64,000 bases of DNA from Moniliella sp. 'wahieum' (taxonomy: Eukaryota; Basidiomycota; Moniliellomycetes; Moniliellales; Moniliellaceae), in the NCBI GenBank assembly GCA_003971905.1, contig RSEE01000003.1:868001-932000 (forward strand), read 5' to 3'. A program made the position numbers and the translations under genes. The notes beneath the pieces were generated by a model. That model ran no database searches. It saw only the letters and a program-made list of their open reading frames with translations, and was not told the DNA's origin. Positions 10,631 through 21,200 of this stretch are shown here, one piece after another. Each line of letters begins with the position of its first letter. Positions within the stretch are counted from its first letter, which is position 1.

Positions 10631-13600
10631 TTAACGTACGAGGATCGTCTGATCGTATTCGCGCAATGCTTGGGTTGCGTACGGTTGCAGTCTCCGATCA
10701 AAGCCCATCTCCTCCACCTCGTCCAGACCAGTGAAGTCTACCGAAGAATCAGTCCTGCAACCCAGAGGACCTGAAGTGAATTCCGGGGCGGTGTAGGAAG
10801 CGGAAGGTACCAGACGAGCGGCGGTCTCTTCGGTAACTAAGCTGCCGCGGTGGAGGAAAGCGTTGGTGGCTGTGGCTGGACGGAGAAGTCGAGACCAGAC
10901 CGAGCCAGTGTCCTTGGACGACCAAGTTGTTTCCATTTCGGATCGAGCTGGAGTGGGGCGACCGGAGGCCTCGTCCGTGGGCGGTACCCGCGGATCAGGA
11001 ACAGGTGTGATGCAATGGAGGCGGTTGGTTTGGTAGGGAAGAGGAGCAGCGTCCGAACGGGAGCCGGCGCTAAAACGGTCCGTCTCTCGACACATTTGCT
11101 CGTATTGTTTCCGCACGTTTTCAAGCCTACGGTGTAGGAGGCGAAGAATATGCTGAGTGGAGTGACCGTCGGGATCGTCGTGGGGCAAGGCGAATTCAGG
11201 GAGATGGCCAAAACGGAAGATAAGAATGTGGACAAAATAGGAACGAATGGTAGGCGACCAAGAAAGAAAGAGTTTAGTGAACAGTTCGTGGGAGAGCAGC
11301 GTTTCATCCGCAGCCCATGCCGGTGGCGGCGGGTGGACATGAGTATGGCAAAATTGGTGTAGCAAAAGGCGATTGTCCGCATCAGTGCCACAAGGTGATC
11401 AGTCTCAAGAAGAATACGACGAACGACGGATTGGATAAAGTCCACATCCACAACGAGCGCAACGGGCAAACGCGCCTTACCCAGTGTCTCCATCAGCGTG
11501 TCAAGCCAGTCAAAGAGACAAAACACACCTTGCACATCATGAAGCGAAGTGCGTTTGATAAGCAGGGAAATCTGCCAGCGGATGCTAGCAAGAAACAGTG
11601 AGGAAGTGAGCGGGTTCGGTGACGGCAAGTCTCCAAAGGTAACCGCATCTACCACAGCTGAAACACAACGACTCGTTGCCATCTCTAGTTGTTGGGGCTT
11701 GCCTGAAGCACTGCCCAACAGGGCAATCGCTGTTGCTTCGCCGTTGGGGGCACTGGAAAACGGAATAACGTGTCAGTATAAAGTACCCTACAGGAGCATG
11801 ATGACATATGATACTCACAACACTCCACCATCGGATACTTGGTTCGTGACAACATATGTAAGCGAGCGATGCACCAACGCAAGGTTCTTTTGGTGGATCG
11901 CAGCGGTGACGTGGGCAATCCCCGGTGCTCCAAAGAAAAGGCAATGGCACTCGGGCGGCAAGTGACTGCGCACCAAACGGTCAATTTGACGATGAACATT
12001 GCGCAAAAAGGAAAAGACGACCTCCGAGTCGTCCGACTGGAATCGACGGAACCAGTTGCCCCATCGTAATTCGCTGACCATTGCGTTGAATCAAGTAGTC
12101 CACGGGCCTGTCGGAGGCATTGGGGAAACCAGACCCTTCTTCCTCGGGGTCTTGAGGACGGTGCAAAGGGTGTACACGGGACATGTAGGAACGAGCGTCA
12201 TCAAAGCAGACCGCATGCAGATGCTTCGGGAAGAACGCAAGGAACTCCTCCCAAGCTGCGTCCGATGGACAAAGTTCATCCCACTTGGCTTCCCTGGCCA
12301 CACGGTGCAGTAAGGGACGCGGGATGGGAAGCGCAGAAAGTAGCTTGCACGCCACACCGGGAAGGCGTACCAGAGCGAGCGATAACACTCGTCCACCAAA
12401 TACAAGGTTGGTGTGGTATACGCCCTTACCATTCATCTCGCCAATGGCATACTCCAAACAGTCGTAAAGTAGATCTTCATACCGCTCTCTCTCTCCCTGC
12501 TGCGTCTCTTGGCTTTGGAGTGCGTCAATGCTCAGATTACGGGCCTCCAGGAGGAGGTTGAGGCTTTCCAACATCGACACACGGTCAGCTGACGTTTGTG
12601 CAGTCTTAACCGACACCATCATTTCCGAAATCCAATCGAGCAGCAGAGCGCGCCGGGCACGGGGGTCTTTGTAGCGCACAAATGCCTGGTCAACTGAACG
12701 CTGCTCGGACGACTGAAGGGCAGTCGGGCTTGGTTTCCCTTCCGAATGCAGTGAGGGGCACGGATGGAAACGAGGCGAAATGGCCATGGCTGAACCTGAA
12801 GGGGAAGACGGTGTGCTGGAGGCAACCTCAGACCGACTTGCAGTCGTGCTCTTGGGAGTGGAGGGCGCGGGGGGTAAATCAGGATGAACCAACGGACGCT
12901 CTTGCTCCATGCGCAAAAAGGGCTGGAGTACGTGGCGCAAGAGCTTGGCTCGATCAAACGTAGCAAAACCCGCCTCTTTGCGCTGAGTAGCATAGTGGAA
13001 CTTGGGCAACGCTAGTTCAATTATTGTCCAGGCCATGGCAGGCAATGCATTCTCCTTCCCCGGAAGGACACCAGGGGAAAAGGGACTCCAGGTAGGTTTT
13101 CTGGGCCAAGGACTCTCATGTTCTGCCGCTGAAGAGTTGATTGAGCTGCAATGAAGGGAACCTTTTGTTGACGCCGAGTCGGAAGGGGCCGTTGAGGTGA
13201 TGGCCCGGCTAGAGGCTTGATCGAGGAGGATCGATGAAAGGCTGGGTAGAGATTGGGACGAGGGTGGAGACTCTTGCTCTTCACTGTTGCCAGATGAGAC
13301 AGATTGATGACTGTCCATTTGAGAAGCAGCGTTATTGTCCGGCCAGGTGGCAAGGGGTTCTGTCTGGTGGTTGCGAGTGGTGTGAGTCGGAGATTGCGAG
13401 CACGGCACGGCATCTTGTTTTGCCGCCCAACAAGTTGTCGGGGCCACTTCTGGAAGCACCAGAGGATCAGTGGCGGTCAATGACGAGAGGTTACTTTCGC
13501 TTGCCGAATGGTTCCAAGGGGGTAGAGGTGTACCACCATGACTGGAGGGATTGGAACGGATATAGGTTTCGCTGGCCGAGGCGGGCAGCTTGGTCGAGAA

Positions 13601-13975
13601 GGATAACCTGAGAGGCTCGGCTTGAGAGTGAGAGCGATCCCACCTGACAGAGGGCTCAGAGGCCAACGCCGATGAGGAAAGGAGGCAGAAAGAAGAGATT
13701 TGAGATGATGTGGGGGCGGGTTGGGTCACTGTGGTGGAGGTAGGCATAGTCAACAGCGAAGTTGTTTCGGTAGCGTCTTTGAGGGGCGACCGCTTTCGGA
13801 AGAGGGAACGGCGGCCCTTGCGAACTTGGACAGGGGCAGAGTCCGAGGCAAGTGGGGGTTCATCAGTGTGGGCAATGGACTTTTTGCGCCAGAAGCGAGA
13901 GAGGCCAGAAGTGCGGCGGAGGTGCGGTGGAGGGGGGTGAGATGAATCCGGCGACGACGAAGGGTTCAACACCAT
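10631..13975 (-). CDS. Large fungal DUF1765-type protein
   Basis: About 1,080 residues. The first 250 or so, starting with the ATG at 13975 (MVLNPSSSPDSSHPPPP), are Ser/Pro-rich and basic (RFWRKKS, RKGRRSLFRKRS). They are followed by a long folded alpha-helical region with segments such as YEDLLYDCLEYAIGEMNGKG, FGGRVLSLALVRLPGVACKL, FLAFFPKHLHAVCFDDARSY and VFSFLRNVHRQIDRLVRSHL. These, and the downstream SILLETDHLVALMRTIAF-like helices, match what I know of fungal DUF1765 proteins, whose biochemical role is unknown. An intron at 11754-11818 (GTGAGT...CCAG) joins SDGGV to APNGEATA. Frameshifts occur near 12060 and 11350. The C-terminus ends YDQTILVR at 10631. The family assignment rests on memory of the domain's appearance and was not tested by search. 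Confidence 0.7.
11754..11818 (-). other. Intron in the DUF1765 gene
   Basis: Donor GTGAGT and acceptor TTCCAG, 65 bases. Its removal keeps the reading frame from VSDGGV into APNGEATAIALL. Confidence 0.7.
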
Positions 13976-14574
13976 GGCGAATAGCGCAGCAACGATGGTG
14001 ACGGTGGTGGTGGTGTGGTCGAAGGGGAAGGCGATGCAGATAAGAGGAGAAGCCGGTAAATCATATGATAGCCAGCTGGCACTCTGCCAACACGGAGGTG
14101 CCGAATATAAGGAGAGACCCCAGATTTGCTTGGCAAATGTGAAGTAGCGCGTTTTTCTTGGACGGTGTGGCAGTGTGGGGAGTGCTGTGTGTCGTGGAGG
14201 CGGCGGGATTGAGTCTGAGATCTGAAACGATCTTTTTCACCATCATCGGGAACGGTGCTCCGAATGTCGATGGGATGATCGGTGGCCGGTGGACTGAGCT
14301 GGGCAGGCTGAGGCGCTCAGCGCTTACGCGCTTACGCTCAGTACTGGTGGACTGAGTGTGCCGTTGAAGTTCAAGATCGCTCAGCATCATATGTCGGCGT
14401 CCCGCACATCCATGGCACCATCACCAGTCCAGATCACCATCACCAGTACAGGTCACCATCACCTTTGTTCCCTCCCCATCAATATTCAATGCATCAAGAA
14501 GATGATCAATGGTCAATGACGCGGGTGACGCGTGGCAGGTGACCTGATGACGTAGCATGGAAGAGTAGTGCGAA

Positions 14575-14588
14575 ACGCGTAACGCGTA
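14575..14588. repeat. ACGCGTA heptamer x2
   Basis: Two exact tandem copies of ACGCGTA (the palindrome ACGCGT plus A), followed by degenerate copies to about 14602. Confidence 0.85.
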
Positions 14589-14917
14589 ACGAGCGTAACG
14601 CATCCGTGTTTGCCTCTGCCCTTCTGCACCTGAGACCGCTTCAGATCTCAAATCTCTGATCCATGCTTCTATGATTCGCTGTATTACCGGGTGCGTGTTT
14701 CGGCTACCACCACACCCAACTTCGACTGGACTGTCCAGCCATGTCCAGCCTCGCATGTCTCATGCACTACCTCATGTGTCACAGCGGGTGGAAGCGCCAC
14801 TTATCCTGACGCCTGAGGCCTGACGCTTCACACTTATGCAGCGCTTTTGAAGACTGTGAGGTACCCGTGCTCTTCGCCCACTCACCTTCTCTCCCGCGTC
14901 TGTCCATCAGAGTTCCA

Positions 14918-14946
14918 TGATGCATGATGCATGCATGATGCATGAC
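14918..14946. repeat. ATGCAT palindrome run
   Basis: Four ATGCAT palindromes in 29 bases, mostly spaced by 7 bases, of the form TGATGCATGATGCATGCATG. Confidence 0.85.
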
Positions 14947-16337
14947 ATACATGACGTATTGCCAAATCACACACTGCTGGTATCACACTGCCGCATCTGA
15001 GATGTTCGCAGGGCCGCTGTAGTGACTAGTGACGGGTGAACTCACCGTTGAACGGTTAATCACTTAATCACTACTGAGTCACGAGTACCTAGTACCTAGT
15101 AACCTCGGGCCCCTCTAGGCCTCGCTTTTTGGCTCGCCCTAGGCGGTTGATATGTAGTCCCCCCCTTCTCCCCTGCTAAGGTACCTGTATTCCCGACCTA
15201 CTTGTTTGCGTCTTACAATCGATAATCGTGCATACGACACCGCTTCATACACTCGTGCATCATATTGCACAGACGTAATTCGCATGCTGTGGGCGACGAG
15301 GCATCATATGGTGTGGGATGTTGGGTGTTTTACTCTCGCTTCATATCCTCTCTCTTCAAGCTTCAAGCAGGCATCAAACAATTGCCAACATGAATGCTGG
15401 ATGTATGTTTGTAGTGTCGTCATGAATCTGGGGTGTTCACTATAGTCACTATCATCTCGCACCTCAAGCAGTGTGAGGACACATCAGAGGGCACACCTCT
15501 CGGCACACACTCTCAACACGATCATATGTTGGCTGTATAAAGCAACAACCACATGATCGATGGAGGTGTGTGATGCAGGCGTGCAGCCGGTGTGACCAAT
15601 GACTTCATTAATGACCGGTGTCGTTGACCCCGTTAGCCATATATGGTGTTTGTTTGTCTTGCGCCAAAAAGGTCGATCGCAGTTCTGTACCATGATCTCG
15701 ATGACCTTGATGATCAAGCTTCAAGCCTCAATCTTCAAGCCACAACAGAAGTTGATATAGGGCGTAAGGGGGAGAAAGAAGAGGTGACATGTGACAAAGG
15801 ATGAGGGGTATTGCCACGGTCTTGTTCCTGTTATTAGGTAAAATCCGGGTAGAAAAAGAGTTGAGACGTATATATATAAGGGAAGGATTTGGATTCTCCA
15901 TCGAAACCCCAGCCGAAAGGGTCAAAAGCGACACCAACATCTGCCCTCATCCAGACCTAGTACAATGACATGCGCGTTGTACGGGACCTACTGTATACAC
16001 TGCAAGTCAAAACAAAAGTATAGACCAAGCTGTGAGATCGTGCGATTTTGGGGTAGATTATCCCACCGCTTCGTCCTTTGTAGAGAAGGGACGGGGCTGA
16101 CATCAGACCTCTTAATCTACACCCAGTTCAAGTGGAACGTATGGGCGGTCTTCCTCTTCCATGGGTACCAATCTGTGGAGGGGAATGTCGTGTGCGCCTG
16201 CGAATTTACCGAGTCCATGCAGTAGGGTGTTCAGTATTCTTATATAGTAGGTCATGGAGCATCCGCGTGGAAACCGGTAGTATGCCAGGCTCCTACTGTC
16301 CGGTTAAGTTGGGTCCTCTTCGGCGAGGAAGGTGGGA

Positions 16338-16353
16338 GGGGGGGGGGGGGGGG
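16338..16353 (+). repeat. Poly-G run of 16
   Basis: Sixteen consecutive G with no interruption, inside a gene-free stretch. The length is likely to be unreliable in the assembly. Confidence 0.8.
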
Positions 16354-17065
16354 CACCAGCTTGAACATGCATTGTGGCATTCGAATGCAGTCGTGTCATA
16401 TGTTCAGCAGACAGCCGCTGTCACAGTCGGGGCTAAGGCGAGGGAGACCAGGATCGGACTAGGCCAAGGGGTGTAGCAATCGTTCGTGGGGAAGAAGCAA
16501 GAACAGAGGACATGGTGCGAAGTGGAAGGAACAGGGAAGGAGCGAGACGCTCGAGACGAAGAAATTGGAAATGGGAGCGAGATCAGCCAAACTATGACAG
16601 CCGCCCCAATTATAAGTTTAGAGGCGCTGCCCAGGTCGTATACCCATCCCAGGTCAATCAGCGTTCCAGCCACCCGTTTGTTCTTTCTTCTGTCGTTGTC
16701 GCATCGTCAACCCCCCATCCCCACCCCAATCCCCCGCACCGCATCTCGTACTGCGGCGGGAAAGGGAAGCTGCACCGTGGGAGAGGCATCCGTTAACAAA
16801 TCACCGTCGCAGAAGAACAATCTTGCCAATGAAAGGAAATGAAATGAGAGGGCGGCCTGTTGCACCGACATGTGGACACCGGAAGCCGGGGTCTTGGCCC
16901 AAGTTGCAATTGGGTCGGCACAGCAGCGCTGTGCCAGCGTGGCTGCGGCAAGCCCATCACGTCCCTCGCCAATTAGGGTTACCCCCTCGCCCCCACCGCT
17001 GACTTGGCCGGCCACTGAGCTGACCAGCGCGAAGGCCTCAACCAGCGTCTGCCTCCTTGCCCAGT

Positions 17066-17174
17066 GTACGTCTTGCCTTCTCCGCCGTGTGGCTGGCCAT
17101 GGGAATGGGATCCAACCAGGCCCGATACTGACAACGGCCACTGCTGCTGCTCCCGGACTGGTGCGACGTTGCAG
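17066..17174 (+). other. Possible 5'-leader intron of the S19 gene
   Basis: GTACGT at 17066 and TTGCAG ending at 17174, immediately before the ATG at 17175. This would be an intron of 109 bases in the 5' leader, or one separating a very short first exon. The donor and acceptor are good, but no transcript data are available. Confidence 0.4.
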
Positions 17175-17656
17175 ATGCCCAACGTTCGTGACGTGGCTGC
17201 CGACCTGTTCATCCAAGAGTACGCCGAGCACCTGCGTCGGTCGGGCAAGATTGAGTTGCCGACGTGGGTGGACATTGTGAAGACGGGGGCGTACAAGGAG
17301 CTGGCGCCGTACGACGAGACGTGGTTCTACGTCCGTGCGGCCGCGGTCGCGCGTCACATTTACCTGCGCAAGTCGGTGGGCATTGGCGCGTTGCAAAAGT
17401 ACCAGGGCGGTGCGCAAAACCGCGGGTACCGGCCTTCCAAGCACGCCGACGCTTCCGGCTCTGTCCAACGTAAAGTGGTCCAAGCGCTGGAGAGCATTGG
17501 GGTGCTCGAGAAGGATCCCAAGGGCGGACGCCGCATTTCGCAAGATGGTATGCGTGACTTGGACCGGATTGCGGTTGCTTGCTTGGAGAGCAGGCCGAGG
17601 AAGAGTCTGAGGAGGAGTCTGAGGAGGACGAGGACGAGGACGAGGACGAGGAGTAG
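17175..17656 (+). CDS. RPS19: 40S ribosomal protein S19 (eS19)
   Basis: Small-subunit ribosomal protein needed for maturation of the 18S rRNA 3' side and part of the 40S head. The sequence MPNVRDVAADLFIQEYAEHL starts at 17175 directly after a TTGCAG. It is followed by the strongly conserved IELPTWVDIVKTGAYKELAP, WFYVRAAAVARHIYLRKSVG, IGALQKYQGGAQNRGYRPSK, HADASGSVQRKVVQALESIG and GGRRISQDGMRDLDRIA, i.e. the complete family core. Near 17590 a one-base shift moves the frame. In the second frame the protein continues as an acidic tail (GEQAEEESEEESEEDEDEDE and so on) to the TAG at 17654-17656. The unshifted frame would give an implausible Arg-rich tail. The gene converges on the RasGEF gene. The long antisense frame over it is a shadow of the GC bias. 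Confidence 0.95.
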
Positions 17657-18289
17657 GCTTCCGCCCTGTTGATGCAGGACCAAAATCAAAATCGCTCGCA
17701 TGGCTCGTCGTGTGCCCGAAAGATACGTAGGCATACTCGATCCTTGTCCGCGCTAAGATTTAGGATGCTTCCGCAAAAACGGTTACAGGCACCGATTTAC
17801 TTGTCACATGACACTGAGCATGATAATAAGACCCTTTCACTCTGTATTGCGGCTACGCGATGGCACAATAGGTTGGCAGTGGGCATTGCAATAGGATGCT
17901 TAGCGCTTATGGGGGCGGAGGGGATATATTGTCGAACCAGCGAAGTACATATGTAGCCGAAGAATGGAACGGATATAGGGTGTCACATGCGTCAGGTGAC
18001 AAGCAGAAGGATCGTAAGCCATGGCCATGGCAGGCAACGGGGTGGGGTCGTAAGATAAGCAATGACGGGAATGAAGAATGAGAGTATGAGGCGTAGCTGG
18101 GAAAGGTCGAGAGGGGATGAAGGGATGTGGAAGAAGACAAAGACAAGGAAAGGTGCTTGACCGATGATCCAGTAGAGCCTTGTAGAGGCAATAAGAAAGC
18201 TCGGTCAGTGCAAAGGCACCGAAGAACCGAATGCACATGCTGATCGAAGGTAGTGAAGGGGGGCTCGGTCCCGCCACTGGAATCATCCA
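17657..18289. other. Space between S19 and the RasGEF 3' end
   Basis: Holds the 3' end and terminators of two convergent genes. The exact stop of the RasGEF gene is not clear: one frame stays open to 17900. Confidence 0.4.
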
Positions 18290-21200
18290 ATGTGAGGGGC
18301 TGGACACATTAGGGATAGTAGGTACTGTGGAACAGGGCGACAGGGGCGCAAAGGGCGGGGGCGCGGTCCGTCGTGGTTCCAACTTTTGCGAGCGCTGATA
18401 CAGTAGATCACCAGCTTCTTGGCTTTCCTCAAGGTATGTTACGAGCCAGGTTTGGATCTCGGGCACGGCCTGGAGCGCATACAGCTGACCTTGGACCGTC
18501 ACCAAGTCGTCCACGAGCCGGGCTAGACGATCGTAGCGAACCCAATTGATCATATCTGAGTCGTTCACCATCTTTGACGCCTGACAACCCGGATGGCCGC
18601 CGGCTCGGGCCATTGCCCTGCAACGTAAATACAATGTCCCCTGCCGCAATGCCGACAAAGGGCAGAAACGGCGAGCGGGTTCGTAAGGCATCTTGGAATC
18701 GTTGCCGGTACTCGGTAAAGTTGTGGCCAGGGAGCGTCATGGCCTCGTACGCCTTGGCCCAGTCCTTGTATTTGGCCGGCAATGCTTGCCAAGTTTTGTG
18801 CAGCCGACGTACTGCCACCGCCCCGATCCCGCTCTGAAGCGAGAAGAAGGCATGCAGGTTTTGCAGCAGCAGACATTTCTGTAGCGGGGCAAGGTCAATA
18901 TCTTCCGTCGTCTCGCCGAGTATGGGCAGTAGTAGGAACTATAAATGCCAACAAGCGAGTGGAGTACATACGCGGGAGAGTTTGAGAAAATAGATCAGGG
19001 CATCTTTACGCTCCTTGACCGTATCGAGGGCCAAGATGGTGGCCTGGACCCAACTGGCAAGCTGGTTGCTGAGGTCCGAGAGCACCTTGATGGGCGCGGG
19101 CGTGCCTTCGTCCCCCACATCCAACCCCACCGTGTCCGACGAAGGGGTCTTCTTGGGGGCTACATATTTGCCCCAAAATTGCTCGGGTGTGATGGAGGCA
19201 TACACACGACTGACCAACACGGTCAACTGACGTGCCATCTCGCCCGTACTAACCTCTGTCACACTTGCTGTGCCCTCGCGCAACCGAGCCAGGAGCGAGC
19301 GGCTTAGGTTTGGGGTGGGGGCTCCCGAAGTGGACCAGCCAGGGGTATAGAGCGCGTCGGTGGATTGGCTCTGGTCAGGTGGCTCAATGGTTCGGACCAA
19401 GTCGGTTTGGATGCCATCACCCACAAGCCGCATTTGCACTGTTCCCCCTGCCGTTGTTCTGCGGGTGACAAGGGCCAGCACATCGGCTGCTCCTGTCATC
19501 GTAGCGAGCTTGGTCAGCGTGGGCAATAACAAGGCATCGTCCAAGTCTGGACGCCAGTATGCGTCCGACATCCACAACCGAACAAAGCTGATGATGTTGG
19601 TTCGTTGTTGCTCGCCGGCCTGGGTCCAGAGGTCGACAAGCAGTTCAGCCAACTGGCTTGCACGACAAAACAGCGGCAGCGTCAAACAAAACCGTTGCGC
19701 CAGCTTGGTCTTATCGGTCCGCGACCGGAAGCAGTGTGCGCACACCCTTGCAGACTGCCGCCCAGTAGAACGCCTTCGGAGTTGTACGTGACGCCTTCCT
19801 CAGATGGAGGCACTTCCGCCTCATTTTGAGTTGCCTCTGGCTCGTTTGACACTTTGAGTTCGCGTGAGGAAGGCTTGGGCATCTCAGAGGGAAAGCCGGA
19901 ACGTCGTCTCATCCGGTTTAACAGGTTTTCTACACTGGGCCCCCGAGACACAAGGGAAGAGGTGGTGGAGCTGGGCCGGGCATGGCGAATAGAGAGTTTA
20001 TGGCGAAGCGAGTTGATCGGGTCAAGGACAGTGGTGGAAGCCGTTCCACCTCCACTGACACTGAGAGAGGCGCTGGTACCAGAGGGCGATGCGAGAGGGC
20101 TGGAGCTCTGCGCCCGGGCAGAAAGGCGGTGCCGCAGCGGCGGCATGGTGAAACTTTTTGACCGGGGCTAGAGATCAACGACAGGCGCGACAGGCCACGG
20201 TCCCTTTTCATTCGATGATGCAGCCCGCCATCGTCCGACAGGGAGCTGGCCTCCCCGTCCCCCTTGGGCAGCGGTCGACGACGGACAGGTGACGAAACCG
20301 AACGGAGAGACGAGGGCGTATGGCACTTTTCCATCAGAGTCGACACTTGGATCACCACATCTTCCCTGTTGGCCTAGGGAGCCGGACGGGCAGAAGGATG
20401 AGGAGAAGGTGATGGATTGGAGCCAGAGTTGGGTCTGGGTACAGAGGCATCTAATAGGAGGCTGGACTAGGCACAGGGACAGTGAGTCACACAGGAGAGA
20501 GTGCAGGGCACAGGGACAGTGACACGCAGGGACGTCAGCGTGGAAGCCGATGGAACCGAGGCGAACCTGGTCTACCGACTGGGAGCCAGAGGATCACAGT
20601 CAACACCCCCTGGCCAGGGAACCCGGAGACATCGGTTGTGGGATGAGCTCCTGCCAGTGGATGTAGAGAGGGGAGGACTTGAGTGGCAACCGGGACGAAT
20701 GGCCTGGAGTTGTGCATGGCCACACGACTGGCCTACACCCCCGCTGTCCAGGATGACACCTGAACGAGCCGAGCGCTTGTGGTTGGTGTATTGTGCGACC
20801 GCCAGATGCTTGTAGAAGTCTTAGAAGTAAAAGTAGTAGGGGTTGCGCCCCGAAGCGATTTGGTGGGCAAAAGTAAAAAGCACCAGTTATAGGTGTAGTG
20901 AAGAAAATTGGAAACTTGGAGTAAATGCGGTCCAAGGTCGTTTGGCATCAAAATTGGATGCGTTTGGTAGTTGTTTGGTTCCGCATGCCTGGTGCCAGTG
21001 GGGTCCATTGGGCATGGAAATGAACGGGCGCTATGCGTCAACCGTCTTGATCTGTTTGGGTTCTCTTTGTTGTTGAAAAAGAGGAGTGGAAGAAGTTGGG
21101 TGACCACCCCCCCCCATCCTTTCCCCAGGTGCCCCGGATGAATTGGCAATCCGGGGCGTGTAGCCGTGGGTGGGGCACTTGATGAGCAGCCACCCCCGCT

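Larger units (their letters stand above)
13976..17065. other. Gene-free interval
   Basis: No protein gene can be supported. The interval holds ACGCGTA heptamers (14575-14588), an ATGCAT run (14918-14946) and a 16-base G run (16338-16353). AT-rich TATATATA lies at about 15873. The last few hundred bases probably include the S19 promoter and 5' leader. Confidence 0.45.

Noticed and set aside
16707-17543. 278-residue open frame antisense to S19
   Set aside because: It is the mirror of the highly conserved, GC-biased S19 exon. It has no motif of its own, and the sense frame matches a universal ribosomal protein.
17590-17600. Programmed frameshifting in S19 and other genes
   Set aside because: Shifts occur in almost every gene, at varied sites and in both directions, without slippery sites plus pseudoknots. 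Sequence error is simpler.
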